A program made the position numbers and the translations under genes. A stretch of 38,100 bases of DNA, taken from contig QHYN01000244.1 of NCBI GenBank assembly GCA_003224145.1, positions 1 to 38,100 of the forward strand, given 5' to 3'. Shown here piece after piece: positions 1 through 8,218 of this stretch (the first letter of the stretch is position 1; the number at the start of each line of letters is the position of its first letter). The notes under the pieces are model-generated. The model was not told the DNA's origin and did no database searches. It saw nothing but the letters and a program-made list of their open reading frames with translations. Origin of the DNA: Acidobacteriota bacterium. GTDB taxonomy: Bacteria; Acidobacteriota; Terriglobia; Acidiferrales; UBA7541.

Positions 1-1127
1 CGCTGCGCGCGCTCAACGGCGTCAGCTTTGGCATCAACAGCGGCGAGTGGGTTGCACTCATGGGCCCTTCCGGCTCCGGGAAAACTACGCTCATCAACAT
101 TCTCGGCGGGTTGGACACGTTCACTTCCGGCTGCGTCATCGTTGACGGCGTCGACCTCTCAAAGCTGAGTGAAAGCGAGCTGGTGCGTTACCGAGCCGAG
201 AAAGTCGGCTTCGTTTTCCAGCAGTTTCATCTCGTGCCGTATCTCACTGCCCTCGAAAACGTAATGCTGGCGCAGTATTTTCACAGCGTCACGGACGAAA
301 AAGGCGCCGAGGAAGCGCTGAAGCGCGTGGGCCTGGGCGACCGCCTGACGCATCTACCCGCACAGCTGTCCGGCGGCGAACAGCAGCGCGTGGCCATCGC
401 GCGCGCACTGATCAATCAGCCGAAGCTTATTCTTGCCGATGAGCCCACCGGAAATCTCGACGAGGCCAACGAAACCATCGTCCTCCAGATCTTTCAGGAA
501 TTGCACAATTCAGGACATACGATTCTGATGGTCACGCACGACCCGGACATCGCCCGGCAAGCCGACCGCCGTATCGAACTCGCGCATGGTCACCTGCACT
601 TCGACACGGCGCTGCATGGCCCGAGTCAACCGCTCAATTGTCCGCTGGTAGACACGCCGGACTGTTGCAAGTCTGTTTCGACCGATGACGAAATCCGCTT
701 TGACCATCTGCTCGAGCAGATTTGGGTCTGCGGCGAGGAAGGGAACCCCGCTCAGGTCGAGCGCTTGCGCGCTGCTGGGGCCTCGGGAAAACTTTCGACT
801 GTGCCCGAAGAACCTGCCTCACGAGTTCTCTCGCGCATGGCGGATTTGCATTTGGTCGCGCTGCAAAACGGGGAGGCGCAGCTTACCCCTGTGGGGAGCC
901 AGCGCGCGCGCGATGTGGTGCGCCGCCACCGCCTGGCCGAGCGTCTGTTTAAAGACACGTTTTCTGTCGACGAGACTGAGGCCCACACGCAAGCCTGCAA
1001 GTTCGAGCACATCATCAGCCCGGAACTGGACCAGCGCATCTGCACGTTCCTGGGACACCCGAAGACCTGCCCCCACGGGAACCCCATTCCCCCCGGCGAT
1101 TGCTGCAACGGGAAGCCGAGGGCCTGA
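1..1127 (+). CDS. ABC transporter ATPase fused to a DtxR-type metal-dependent regulator domain (5' end outside window)
   Basis: The reading frame is open from base 3, so the gene starts upstream of the window. Counting from the in-frame Met at base 60, the ATPase half has Walker [10 protein letters not shown] (2-10), Q-loop FVFQQF (51-56), signature LSGGEQQR (103-110), Walker [10 protein letters not shown] (123-131) and H-loop MVTHD (157-161); it resembles the LolD/MacB group that drives export or lipoprotein release. Residues about 205-346 are a winged helix plus dimerisation domain of the DtxR/IdeR family. Its ligand residues are all present with DtxR spacing: H290, E294, H309 (site 1) and C313, E316, H317 (site 2), followed by CPHGNPIP. 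The SH3-like third domain of DtxR is absent. The fusion suggests a transporter ATPase whose activity or gene is tied to Fe/Mn status; that is inference. The membrane partner is not in view. Confidence 0.9.
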   Translation, partial: LRALNGVSFGINSGEWVALMGPSGSGKTTLINILGGLDTFTSGCVIVDGVDLSKLSESELVRYRAEKVGFVFQQFHLVPYLTALENVMLAQYFHSVTDEKGAEEALKRVGLGDRLTHLPAQLSGGEQQRVAIARALINQPKLILADEPTGNLDEANETIVLQIFQELHNSGHTILMVTHDPDIARQADRRIELAHGHLHFDTALHGPSQPLNCPLVDTPDCCKSVSTDDEIRFDHLLEQIWVCGEEGNPAQVERLRAAGASGKLSTVPEEPASRVLSRMADLHLVALQNGEAQLTPVGSQRARDVVRRHRLAERLFKDTFSVDETEAHTQACKFEHIISPELDQRICTFLGHPKTCPHGNPIPPGDCCNGKPRA

Positions 1128-1142
1128 CCGACGCCCGAAAAC

Positions 1143-1532
1143 ATGCCGACTCCTCCCGACCCGCGCAAAAAGCCGACCAGCGTCAAGATTCACGTTTCCA
1201 GCGGCGCCGGTGTGGATATCACGTGGGCCGACGGCCACTCGAGCCACTACGAGTTTGCGTATTTGCGCGACGAGTGTCCCTGCGCTACCTGCAATGACGA
1301 GCGCGGCAAGAAGGAAGCCTTCAAGTCCCTTGCGCCGGGGATGGCATCCTCTCCCGCGCTGCCCATGTTCAAGCCCAAGCCACGTGCCAAAGCGGCCACG
1401 CAGGTGGGCAACTACGCCATTCAGATTACCTTCAGCGACGGCCACTCCACGGGCATCTACGCCTACGACCATCTCCGCAGCATCTGTCCCTGCCCGGAGT
1501 GCGCCAAAGCGTTTCGGACCGCCGCTGGCTAG
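1143..1532 (+). CDS. DUF971 / gamma-butyrobetaine hydroxylase N-terminal-like protein
   Basis: A 129-residue protein starting 16 bases after the upstream stop, so probably co-transcribed. It matches the DUF971 (GBBH-like N) pattern: an ITWADGHSSHY strand followed by LRDECPCATCNDE (Cys cluster near residues 46-51), then VGNYAIQITFSDGHSTGIYAYDHLR and a second CPCPEC cluster near the C-terminus. In this family the cysteines bind a metal, zinc in the GBBH N-terminal domain; stand-alone bacterial members lie near Fe-S and metal-handling genes and have no settled function. Being next to a metal-sensing fusion fits a metal or Fe-S role, but that is only context. The second cysteine cluster near the C-terminus is more cysteine-rich than a typical single-motif member. 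Confidence 0.85.
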   Translation: MPTPPDPRKKPTSVKIHVSSGAGVDITWADGHSSHYEFAYLRDECPCATCNDERGKKEAFKSLAPGMASSPALPMFKPKPRAKAATQVGNYAIQITFSDGHSTGIYAYDHLRSICPCPECAKAFRTAAG

Positions 1533-1681
1533 TTCTTTTGCGCTTGGGCATGAAGTGCTTTCTGCGAGGACTCCGCATCGCACCAATAGTTGGGAACATT
1601 ACGCCGGTTGTGCCATTCCGAGTATTTATGGAATGCTCTGGTCAGATTTGAAAGATCCACACTTTGGGAGCGAGGTGACCT

Positions 1682-2542
1682 ATGGCCTGTGAGCTTCACG
1701 AATTGAAACACGTTCCGCTTTTCGCCCTCCTCGACGACGAAGAAGCCGCCGTTCTTGCGAGCCAGGTCGAATTGAAGCGATTTGCGCCACGGCAGCGCAT
1801 CTACAAAATCGGCGAAACGAGCGGACAGGCGTACGTCATGATCTCCGGGCGAGTTCGCGTCAGTACCGTGGACGAGGATCAGCAGGAAGTAGTCGTCGAC
1901 GAGCCGGGTCACGGTGAGTTTTTCGGGTTCGCCTCCATGCTGGAACAGACTCCTCATCAGACCGAGGCCATCGCCTTGGAAGAAACCGCTTGTTTAGAGG
2001 TTGCGCGGAACGACATCGCGGTCCTCCTCCAGCGCAAGCCCCTCGCCGGCATGGACATGCTCACGGTCCTTGGCAAACAGTTCCATGCCTCGCAGCAACT
2101 CGTGCGCGTGCGCGCCAATCGTCACCCCAACGAAATCATCGAAGGAGAATCCACTCTCGGCGAACGCATTGCCGATTCCGTCGCGCAGTTTGGAGGCTCC
2201 TGGACGTTTATCATCCTGTTTGGGATCCTGGCAACGGCCTACACAGCCGTCAACGTATTCCTGCGCAAGTCCGCCTGGGATCCTTATCCTTTCATTCTTC
2301 TGAATCTTTTTCTTTCGCTGCTCGCGGCCATTCAAGCGCCGGTAATCATGATGAGCCAAAACCGTCAGGACACCAAAGACCGCCTGCGCGGCGAGCTGGA
2401 TTACGATGTCAATCGCCGGGCCGCCTCCGACATTCAGGGACTTTCCCGCAAACTCAATCTCCTTGGTGAGAAAATCGGAGACGTTGAAGACTTGCTGCGC
2501 CAAAAATCGGGCGCTGCCGATTCATCGCGGCGGCCGGCCTAG
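1682..2542 (+). CDS. Cyclic-nucleotide-binding domain / DUF1003 membrane protein
   Basis: A 286-residue protein. Residues about 10-120 form a Crp-type beta-roll (MISGRVRVST, then HGEFFGFASML), the cyclic-nucleotide or small-effector sensor fold. Residues about 155-265 are DUF1003, with GERIADSVAQFGGSWTF, two membrane spans (about 173-193 and 202-224) separated by a DPYPFILLNL loop, then QAPVIMMSQNRQDTKDR and a charged, coiled-coil-prone tail. DUF1003 has no assigned biochemical role; the domain order suggests a membrane protein gated or tuned by an intracellular ligand. The start is supported by a GGGAGCGAGGTG stretch just upstream of the ATG. A short inverted repeat, CATTCC/GGAATG at 1614-1635, lies in the 149-base spacer before it. 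Confidence 0.85.
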   Translation: MACELHELKHVPLFALLDDEEAAVLASQVELKRFAPRQRIYKIGETSGQAYVMISGRVRVSTVDEDQQEVVVDEPGHGEFFGFASMLEQTPHQTEAIALEETACLEVARNDIAVLLQRKPLAGMDMLTVLGKQFHASQQLVRVRANRHPNEIIEGESTLGERIADSVAQFGGSWTFIILFGILATAYTAVNVFLRKSAWDPYPFILLNLFLSLLAAIQAPVIMMSQNRQDTKDRLRGELDYDVNRRAASDIQGLSRKLNLLGEKIGDVEDLLRQKSGAADSSRRPA

Positions 2543-2573
2543 ACAACATCCCGGGGAGCCTGGTTTCAGCTAA

Positions 2574-2602
2574 TCTAGTTGTGCTCTGGCCGCGCAACTA
2601 GA
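2574..2602. terminator. Strong intergenic hairpin after the DUF1003 gene
   Basis: TCTAGTTG (2574-2581) pairs with CAACTAGA (2595-2602). The stem extends inward through TGC/GCG, with one G-T pair, to about 11 bp around a 7-base loop. No U-run follows, so it may be a factor-assisted terminator, an RNA-stability element or a repeat rather than a classic intrinsic terminator. It begins 32 bases after the stop codon. Confidence 0.4.
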
Positions 2603-2614
2603 CTTCCCGCGTGA

Positions 2615-2630
2615 AAAATGCGAGCATTTT
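2615..2630. promoter_or_regulatory. Perfect palindrome, candidate operator of the permease gene
   Basis: AAAATGC-GA-GCATTTT is an uninterrupted inverted repeat with 7-bp arms, ending 26 bases before the permease ATG at 2657. Size and symmetry suit a dimeric repressor site; it could also fold in the mRNA leader just upstream of the start. No known regulator consensus is claimed. Confidence 0.35.
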
Positions 2631-2656
2631 AGCCTGCAAGCTGGCGAAATCCATAC

Positions 2657-4927
2657 ATGAGCAGCACTCCCATCAGCCCTGCTGCCACGGGCAGCCGGGG
2701 CAACGGCATTCCGCGTGTCATCGTCGCCACGACAGCCCTCCTGACCTTCATTTCGTTCTGGCGTGCCGCGGCCATTGTTTTGAACGACCTCGCCTCCTCG
2801 GCCTACTACGCCGGTGGTGAAGCCGAAGGTTACATTGGAAAGACCGCGCCGTGGTTCATCCTAGCCATCATGCTGTTTTCGTATGCCGTGCGCGCGGTCT
2901 ACGTTGAAAGCTGCAGCATGTTTGTCCGCGGCGGCGTTTATCGCGCCGTAAAGCAATCGCTTGGTGGGGTACTCGCGAAATTCAGCGTTTCCGCGCTGAT
3001 GTTCGACTACATTCTGACCGGACCAATCAGCGGTGTTTCCGCCGGGCAATACCTCGGCGGTCTCCTCAGCGAGCTTTCCCAGCATGCGCATCTGAGCGGG
3101 CCCTTCTCGCCGGTTTCAATCAACGGTATCGCTTCAGGCTTCGCCATCGTGGTCACTTTGTATTTCTGGTGGGAGAACACCAAGGGCATTCCCGAGTCGA
3201 GTGAGAAAGCACTCCAGATCATGAAGCTCGTCACCGTGATGGTGGTGATGCTGGTCGGCTGGTGTGCGTACACCGTCATCGTGCGACACTCCGCGCTTCC
3301 CCCGCTGCCCCAGCCGCGTAACTTGAGACTAAGCCCCAGCGCCCTAGGATGGCTCGCGCACAGCAGCCTCCCGCACATGTTCGGCATCGTCGCCATTCTC
3401 ATCGCCCTGGGCCATTCCGTGCTGGCGATGAGCGGCGAAGAATCACTCGCGCAGGTCTATCGTGAAATCGAAAGTCCCAAGCTTCCGAACCTGAAAAAAG
3501 CCGGGCTCGTCATCTTCGTTTACAGTCTGGTTTTTACGTCCCTGGTTTCCTTTTTTGCAGTGATGATCATTCCGGACGACGTCCGTCAAGGCTTCCTGGA
3601 AAATCTGATCGGCGGATTGGCAATGAACCTCCAGGGGCCGCTGATCGCACGCCTGGTTTTTCATGGGTTCGTGGTCGTGGTAGGCACACTGATTCTCGCG
3701 GGTGCCGTGAATACCGCGATTGTCGGTTCGAACGGTGTGTTGAACCGAGTTTCCGAGGACGGTGTTCTGGCCGACTGGTTCCGGCAGCCGCACCCGCGAT
3801 TCGGAACGAGCTACCGCATCATTAACATTGTCGTGGGCCTGCAGATTCTCACCATCCTCATCAGCCGCGGCCACGTGACTTTCCTCGCGAACCTTTACGC
3901 TTTTGGCGTGATTTGGAGCTTCGCGATGAACGGACTCGCGGTGCTGGTTCTACGCTATACGAGTCCCGGCCAACGGGAATTCCAGGTCCCACTGAACTTC
4001 ACATTCCGGGGCGTTCAGATTCCGGTCGGACTCGGGCTAATCACCTTGACGTTGTTTCTGATCGCCGTCGTAAACCTGTTTACGAAGCCGGTCGCTACGA
4101 TGGCCGGTGGCGTCTTCTCCATCCTGCTTTACGTGGTGTTCACGATCTCGGAACGCCGGAGCAGGCACGGCGGGGCGACTCACGTCGAGATGGACCGGTT
4201 TAACCTCGAATTGGAAAGTGAACTTACACCAGAGGCAGTGGGCGCCCGTCCGGGCAATATTCTCGTGCCAGTGAGCAATCACTACGCGCTTTACCATCTG
4301 GGAAACGTACTGGACCGAATCAAGCCAGGGCGCCGCGATGTCGTCGTGCTCCACGTCCGGCTCTTGCGCCGCTCCGCTTCTGGGGAAAATGAACTCGAGG
4401 CCGATCAACTCTTCGGCAGCATCGAACAACACCTCTTCTCCCAGGCTCTCTCCATGGCAGAGAAGCGCGGCAAATCGATCCGCCTCGCCGTCGTTGCTGC
4501 AAACGATCTGTGGGACGGCATCCTGCGCGCCGCGACCGCCTTGCAATCCAGCACCATTGTTGTGGGACGATCTTCGAAGGAGTCCAACGAAGAGCAGGCG
4601 AGGCAGGTCGGCGAGGCCTGGGAAAAGCTGGGCGATCCGAAGCCGCAGTTCAACCTCGAAATTCACATGCCCAATGGGGACAAGGTCTATAAGGTCCTTG
4701 GCCCTCACGCCCCGAACCTGACGGCGAACGAGGTCAACCTCCTCCACCGGCTATGGCTGCGTTTCAGCGACTCCGTCGCGCCCCTGGAGATGCACCACCA
4801 CGACGTTGTACATTTCGCGTTGGAGGAAGTCCAAAAGGAATTGGACGAGGGGCACGAAGACATTGTCCTTAATCGTCTGCGCGCCCACCTCGAAGCCATA
4901 CAGAAAAAACGCAAGCAACCCTCCTAG
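2657..4927 (+). CDS. APC-superfamily amino acid permease with C-terminal USP-like cytosolic domain
   Basis: A 756-residue protein. Residues about 20-490 are hydrophobic with roughly twelve spans. The first transmembrane segment carries the APC-type broken helix region (ALLTFISFWRAAAIVLNDLA), and a later GEESLAQVYREIESPKLPNLKKA segment matches the conserved cytosolic loop of APC transporters. It should import an amino acid or related compound across the inner membrane; the substrate cannot be told. Residues about 530-756 are soluble and begin NILVPVSNHYALYHLGNVLDR, close to the first strand and helix of a universal-stress-protein fold, with SSTIVVGRSSKE resembling the USP GxG nucleotide-loop area. 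Many APC members stop near 450-500 residues, so the tail is an accessory regulatory module. The gene faces mscL tail to tail. The ATG at 2657 has only a weak ribosome site. Confidence 0.85.
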   Translation: MSSTPISPAATGSRGNGIPRVIVATTALLTFISFWRAAAIVLNDLASSAYYAGGEAEGYIGKTAPWFILAIMLFSYAVRAVYVESCSMFVRGGVYRAVKQSLGGVLAKFSVSALMFDYILTGPISGVSAGQYLGGLLSELSQHAHLSGPFSPVSINGIASGFAIVVTLYFWWENTKGIPESSEKALQIMKLVTVMVVMLVGWCAYTVIVRHSALPPLPQPRNLRLSPSALGWLAHSSLPHMFGIVAILIALGHSVLAMSGEESLAQVYREIESPKLPNLKKAGLVIFVYSLVFTSLVSFFAVMIIPDDVRQGFLENLIGGLAMNLQGPLIARLVFHGFVVVVGTLILAGAVNTAIVGSNGVLNRVSEDGVLADWFRQPHPRFGTSYRIINIVVGLQILTILISRGHVTFLANLYAFGVIWSFAMNGLAVLVLRYTSPGQREFQVPLNFTFRGVQIPVGLGLITLTLFLIAVVNLFTKPVATMAGGVFSILLYVVFTISERRSRHGGATHVEMDRFNLELESELTPEAVGARPGNILVPVSNHYALYHLGNVLDRIKPGRRDVVVLHVRLLRRSASGENELEADQLFGSIEQHLFSQALSMAEKRGKSIRLAVVAANDLWDGILRAATALQSSTIVVGRSSKESNEEQARQVGEAWEKLGDPKPQFNLEIHMPNGDKVYKVLGPHAPNLTANEVNLLHRLWLRFSDSVAPLEMHHHDVVHFALEEVQKELDEGHEDIVLNRLRAHLEAIQKKRKQPS

Positions 4928-4956
4928 AGTGCGGGCAGCGGACCACTCTTTCCCGG

Positions 4957-4990
4957 CTAGTCTTATTTAGATTAGTCTGATTTAGACTAG
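4957..4990. terminator. Candidate bidirectional terminator between permease and mscL
   Basis: CTAGTCT (4957-4963) is exactly complementary to AGACTAG (4984-4990), and the loop holds a further AGTCT that can pair with AGACT. The element sits between two convergent stops, overlaps the mscL stop (4982-4984) and is A/T-rich compared with its surroundings. Confidence 0.4.
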
Positions 4991-5416
4991 TTGCGTGGTG
5001 CAGTGGCCGCAGCGCTTTGCCGCAATCGGAATGGTCATCGCGCACTGCGGGCACTCTTTCGTCGTGGGAGCCGCCGCCACAGCGGGTTTCTTGGTCCAGC
5101 GATTCACCTGCTGCACCACCAGGAAGACAGCAAAAGTTACGATGAGAAAGTTGATCAGGGTATTCAGGAATAGGCCGTAATTGAGCGTGGGCGCCCCCGC
5201 GGCTTTCGCGGCTACCAACGTCACGTAGGTTTTATCCCCTAGATTGAGAAACAACCCGGAAAAATCGACGTGCCCAAGCAGACGGCCGATTGGCGGCATC
5301 AATATATCTTCCACCATCGAAGAAACGATTTTGCCGAACGCCGCACCGATGATCACACCGACGGCCAGATCCACGACGCTGCCGCGCATGGCAAATTCTT
5401 TGAATTCTTTCAACAC
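4982..5416 (-). CDS. mscL: Large-conductance mechanosensitive channel MscL with C-terminal zinc ribbon
   Basis: Inner-membrane pressure-relief channel. I start it at the GTG at 5416 (protein [19 protein letters not shown]...), because AAGGAG lies seven bases upstream on the minus strand and the sequence then begins like every MscL; an open frame further upstream to 5758 is non-homologous. Length 144. The first helix [20 protein letters not shown] (pore-lining TM1) and [21 protein letters not shown] (TM2) are clear. After TM2 the usual short helical bundle is replaced by a linker and CPQC...CGHC, a zinc-ribbon motif (residues about 121-139). Similar cysteine-rich tails occur in some other bacterial MscL proteins; whether this one gates, anchors or senses is unknown. 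Confidence 0.9.
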   Translation of the reverse strand: MLKEFKEFAMRGSVVDLAVGVIIGAAFGKIVSSMVEDILMPPIGRLLGHVDFSGLFLNLGDKTYVTLVAAKAAGAPTLNYGLFLNTLINFLIVTFAVFLVVQQVNRWTKKPAVAAAPTTKECPQCAMTIPIAAKRCGHCTTQLV

Positions 5417-5580
5417 GTGTGTTCTCCTTTTTTCTTTTCGATGAGGCGAGGACGGCCCCAGGTGGATTCCCCGGCCCTGGAGGGGCTGTCTGTACCGGGG
5501 ATTATAGCGGAGAAAAAACGAAAAGCATGAAAGCTGCCCCGATAGGTCTGAGCTGACCTGTGGATTCCGCAGGAAATTGG

Positions 5581-5940
5581 CTAGCGTGGCCGGAAGAAAA
5601 GCGCCGAGCCGATAATCCCCCGCACTGCGAGCACTGCACCTCCAGCCGCGATTATAGGTTCCACCCAGGCAAAGGGCACGCGAGTAATCGCCAGCATCAG
5701 GAGTCCCAGGATCAAGAGAGAAAGCCCGCGCGTCCAATTCTCCCAGCGAGCCCACCACTGCCCCGGCTTATAAAGAGCGCGCAGACCCCATAGAATGAGC
5801 GCGACACTGAGAATCAGCCAGGCCTTGCTGTGCCGGTCCACAAAAATACGCCGGGCCAAAGCGAGCCACGCGACCAGGACACCCAGCAAGAGGAGAATCA
5901 ATTCGATGGTGAACCGCAGCAGGCGCTCGGGCGTGAGCAT
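5581..5940 (-). CDS. Small integral membrane protein, unknown function
   Basis: 119 residues with three or four hydrophobic spans: about 8-29 ([19 protein letters not shown]), about 41-55, about 71-86 and about 92-112. Arg/Lys-rich loops lie between them and the protein ends FFRPR. No conserved motif is recognised. It starts 12 bases after the stop of the cyclophilin gene on the same strand, so it is probably translated from the same message. There is no strong ribosome site (GAGGCG at about 8 bases). The alternative that it is not a gene is weakened by its consistent membrane-protein composition. Confidence 0.6.
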   Translation of the reverse strand: MLTPERLLRFTIELILLLLGVLVAWLALARRIFVDRHSKAWLILSVALILWGLRALYKPGQWWARWENWTRGLSLLILGLLMLAITRVPFAWVEPIIAAGGAVLAVRGIIGSALFFRPR

Positions 5941-5952
5941 TGCGGCGGCGCC

Positions 5953-6480
5953 TCAGGCGACGCGTTCGATGCGCAGTTTGTTGATGGTAACGGGAATGCG
6001 CGGCCGGTCGCTCGAATCGCGTGGCACATTCGAAATCTTGTTGGCCACATCCTGGCCTTCCACCACTTCGCCGAAGATGGAATGCCGGTTGTCCAGCCAC
6101 GGCGTAGCCGCCACGGTGATGAAGAACTGGCTGCCGTTCGTGCCTGGGCCCGAGTTAGCCATGGAAAGCATTCCGGCTTTCGAATGCTTCAGCGACGCGT
6201 GAAATTCGTCGGCAAACTTGTATCCCGGGCCGCCCATTCCCGTGCCATTCGGGCAGCCGCCCTGGATCATAAATTGTGGAATCACGCGATGAAAAATCAG
6301 CCCGTCGTAGAACGGCCGTCTTTCTTTCTGCCTGGTCTTTTCGTTTGTAAATTCTTTGGTGCCTTCGGCAAGTCCGACGAAATTGGCAACCGTCTTGGGG
6401 GTCTCTTTTTCGAACAGCCGCACCACGATGTTTCCCTGGGAAGTTTCAAATATAGCGTACGTTCCTGCCGGCCGGCTCAT
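5953..6480 (-). CDS. Cyclophilin-type peptidyl-prolyl cis-trans isomerase
   Basis: A 175-residue single-domain cyclophilin without a signal peptide, so cytosolic. It catalyses cis-trans isomerisation of X-Pro bonds during folding. Visible family motifs are [14 protein letters not shown] near the N-terminus, the active-site stretch [13 protein letters not shown] (catalytic Arg, Phe and Gln), [30 protein letters not shown] and [10 protein letters not shown] with the substrate-binding His. Length is usual for bacterial cytosolic forms. AAGGAG lies about six bases before the ATG at 6480. It heads a minus-strand pair with the small membrane protein. Confidence 0.95.
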   Translation of the reverse strand: MSRPAGTYAIFETSQGNIVVRLFEKETPKTVANFVGLAEGTKEFTNEKTRQKERRPFYDGLIFHRVIPQFMIQGGCPNGTGMGGPGYKFADEFHASLKHSKAGMLSMANSGPGTNGSQFFITVAATPWLDNRHSIFGEVVEGQDVANKISNVPRDSSDRPRIPVTINKLRIERVA

Positions 6481-6576
6481 GCGTTCTCCTTGAGTACCGA
6501 ATCATCCTACACGAGCCGTACTGTGCCGCGCCACTTCGCGACCTCATGGGCTTTTCACCTTTTCGAAGGAGATTTG

Positions 6577-7098
6577 TTACCAGCCCTTTTGTTTGCGCAG
6601 CTCCGTGATGTGTGCGGTGTGATGCTTCCCATGCCATTCGTAGAGGAAAAGCAGCCAGTCGACTGTGCGTTCGCCGCTTTCCGGGTGAACGAGGGGTCTC
6701 GCGAATTGCTCCGGTTTCAGAGAGCGCCAAATCCGATCCCATCGTTCATGCACCGTGCTCAGGAGCGTCAGCGATACATCGATCGGCGTGGATCTCGAAT
6801 CGGCCAGCTTGGCCCACGCTTCCTGGTCGTACGGCTTGATCGTCGGCTTGTCTTCCGTGAGCGCCAGCTTCAGCCGGACGTAGGCGTTCAAGTGGCTGTC
6901 TGGGACGTGATGCACCACTTGTCGCACGGTCCAGCCTCCGTCGCGATACGGAGTGTCGAGCTGCACTTCATTCAGGCCTTTCACGGCGGCGCGCAATTTG
7001 GCGGGCGTGGACGCGATCTCGTCGATCGCTTGCTGGCGCCGCCTGGGCGTGACTTGCGCAGCCATTTCAAAATTTCCAATCGGGTAGCGAGGATCCAT
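6577..7098 (-). CDS. DinB/YfiT-like putative metal-dependent transferase
   Basis: 173 residues from the ATG at 7098, chosen because GGAG lies nine bases upstream and family members begin with the same 'MD-RYPIGNFE' opening; a TTG 21 bases further upstream is the alternative. The protein is a DinB four-helix bundle. The three histidines expected to bind a metal are visible in VVHHVPDSH (first helix pair) and WHGKHHTAHI near the C-terminus. YfiT-type members are thiol-S-transferases or hydrolases of unknown substrate (bacillithiol transferase in Bacillota); the thiol used here is not known. The gene is divergent from trxB, sharing a 199-base promoter region. Confidence 0.85.
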   Translation of the reverse strand: MDPRYPIGNFEMAAQVTPRRRQQAIDEIASTPAKLRAAVKGLNEVQLDTPYRDGGWTVRQVVHHVPDSHLNAYVRLKLALTEDKPTIKPYDQEAWAKLADSRSTPIDVSLTLLSTVHERWDRIWRSLKPEQFARPLVHPESGERTVDWLLFLYEWHGKHHTAHITELRKQKGW

Positions 7099-7297
7099 TT
7101 TGAAATTCTCCGCGGGCAACCACGTTTCTTTGGACTATAGCGGGTCGTGCTCGTGCCGGTCAACGCGGTTTGCGGCAAGAGGCCATTCCAATTTGGCCGT
7201 TCCCCAATTCCAAAACGCGGAAGTGGCGATGTTACAATACCGCCCTCGCTGTATCCGTCGAGGGCCGCCAGGAATCTAACGGCTGGAGAGAAATAGA

Positions 7298-8218
7298 ATG
7301 TATAACGTCGTCATCATCGGCAGCGGTTGTGCTGGCCTCACCGCGGCCATTTATGCTGCGCGTGCGAACCTGAATCCGCTGGTCATCGATGGGCATGAGC
7401 CTGGCGGCCAGCTTTCTCTCACCACCCATGTTGAGAATTTCCCCGGCTTCCCGGACGGTATCTTGGGACCGGAGCTTATCGAAAAGATGCGCCAACAAGC
7501 GCAAAGGTTCGGGGCGGAATTCAAAGCGGGAGCCGTGAACGAGGTTGACTTGCGCCAGCGCCCTTTCCGCATCAACGCCGGGAAAGACAAGTACGAAACG
7601 CAGGCTTTGATAGTCGCCGCCGGCGCCTCGGCCCGTTTGCTCGGCCTAAAGGGGGAGAGAGAGCTGATCGGCCACGGCGTTTCCACCTGCGCGACCTGCG
7701 ACGGCTATTTTTTCCGCGAGAAGCCAATTGCTGTGGTGGGCGGCGGCGATTCCGCGATGGAAGAGTCGAATTTTCTGTCGCGCTATGCCAGCAAGGTCCA
7801 CCTCATTCATCGCCGGAACGAATTTCGCGCCTCGAAGATCATGATCGACCGAGTCAGAAAGAATGAGAAAGTTGAATTTCTCACGCCCTTCGTGGTCGAA
7901 GAGATCCTCGCTCCCAAAGGTCTCGTCGAGGGTGTGCGCGTGCGCAACACTGAAACAAAGGAGGAACGGGAGATTCCCGCCGATGGCGTATTTGTGGCCA
8001 TCGGCCACAACCCGAACACCACTGTCTTCAAAGGCAAACTCGAAATGGATGCAAACGGCTACTTGGTCGCCAAGCACGGCAGCCTGACTTCCGTTCCGGG
8101 TGTCTTCGTTGCCGGTGACGTGCAGGATCACCGCTATCGCCAGGCCGTCACGGCCGCGGGATCGGGTTGCATGGCCGCGATGGACGCCGAAAAGTTCCTG
8201 GAAGAACACAAACACTAG
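7298..8218 (+). CDS. trxB: Thioredoxin reductase
   Basis: NADPH:thioredoxin oxidoreductase, a cytosolic FAD enzyme of 306 residues, the usual length. The FAD dinucleotide motif GSGCAGLTAA is at 8-17, the redox-active CATC at 131-134 followed by D135, the NADPH motif VVGGGDSAMEE near 147-157, and the C-terminal FAD motif VFVAGDVQDHRYRQAVTAAGSG near 273. GGAGAG sits eight bases before the ATG. A weak promoter is possible at TACAAT (7233-7238). Its neighbour downstream, proline dehydrogenase, is in the same direction but separated by a structured 138-base spacer, so the two are probably not a tight operon. Confidence 0.97.
   Translation: MYNVVIIGSGCAGLTAAIYAARANLNPLVIDGHEPGGQLSLTTHVENFPGFPDGILGPELIEKMRQQAQRFGAEFKAGAVNEVDLRQRPFRINAGKDKYETQALIVAAGASARLLGLKGERELIGHGVSTCATCDGYFFREKPIAVVGGGDSAMEESNFLSRYASKVHLIHRRNEFRASKIMIDRVRKNEKVEFLTPFVVEEILAPKGLVEGVRVRNTETKEEREIPADGVFVAIGHNPNTTVFKGKLEMDANGYLVAKHGSLTSVPGVFVAGDVQDHRYRQAVTAAGSGCMAAMDAEKFLEEHKH

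Noticed and set aside
685-1692. 335-codon plus frame overlapping the ATPase/DtxR fusion and the DUF971 gene
   Set aside because: A +1 frame shadow of two recognised genes, very rich in Arg, Pro, Ser and Thr, without a domain.
5417-5758. N-terminal extension of MscL
   Set aside because: Not MscL-like; the GTG at 5416 has AAGGAG and starts exactly where the family begins.
5830-7140. 436-codon open plus frame
   Set aside because: It lies antisense to the cyclophilin and DinB-like genes, both clearly recognisable, and shows no motif of its own.
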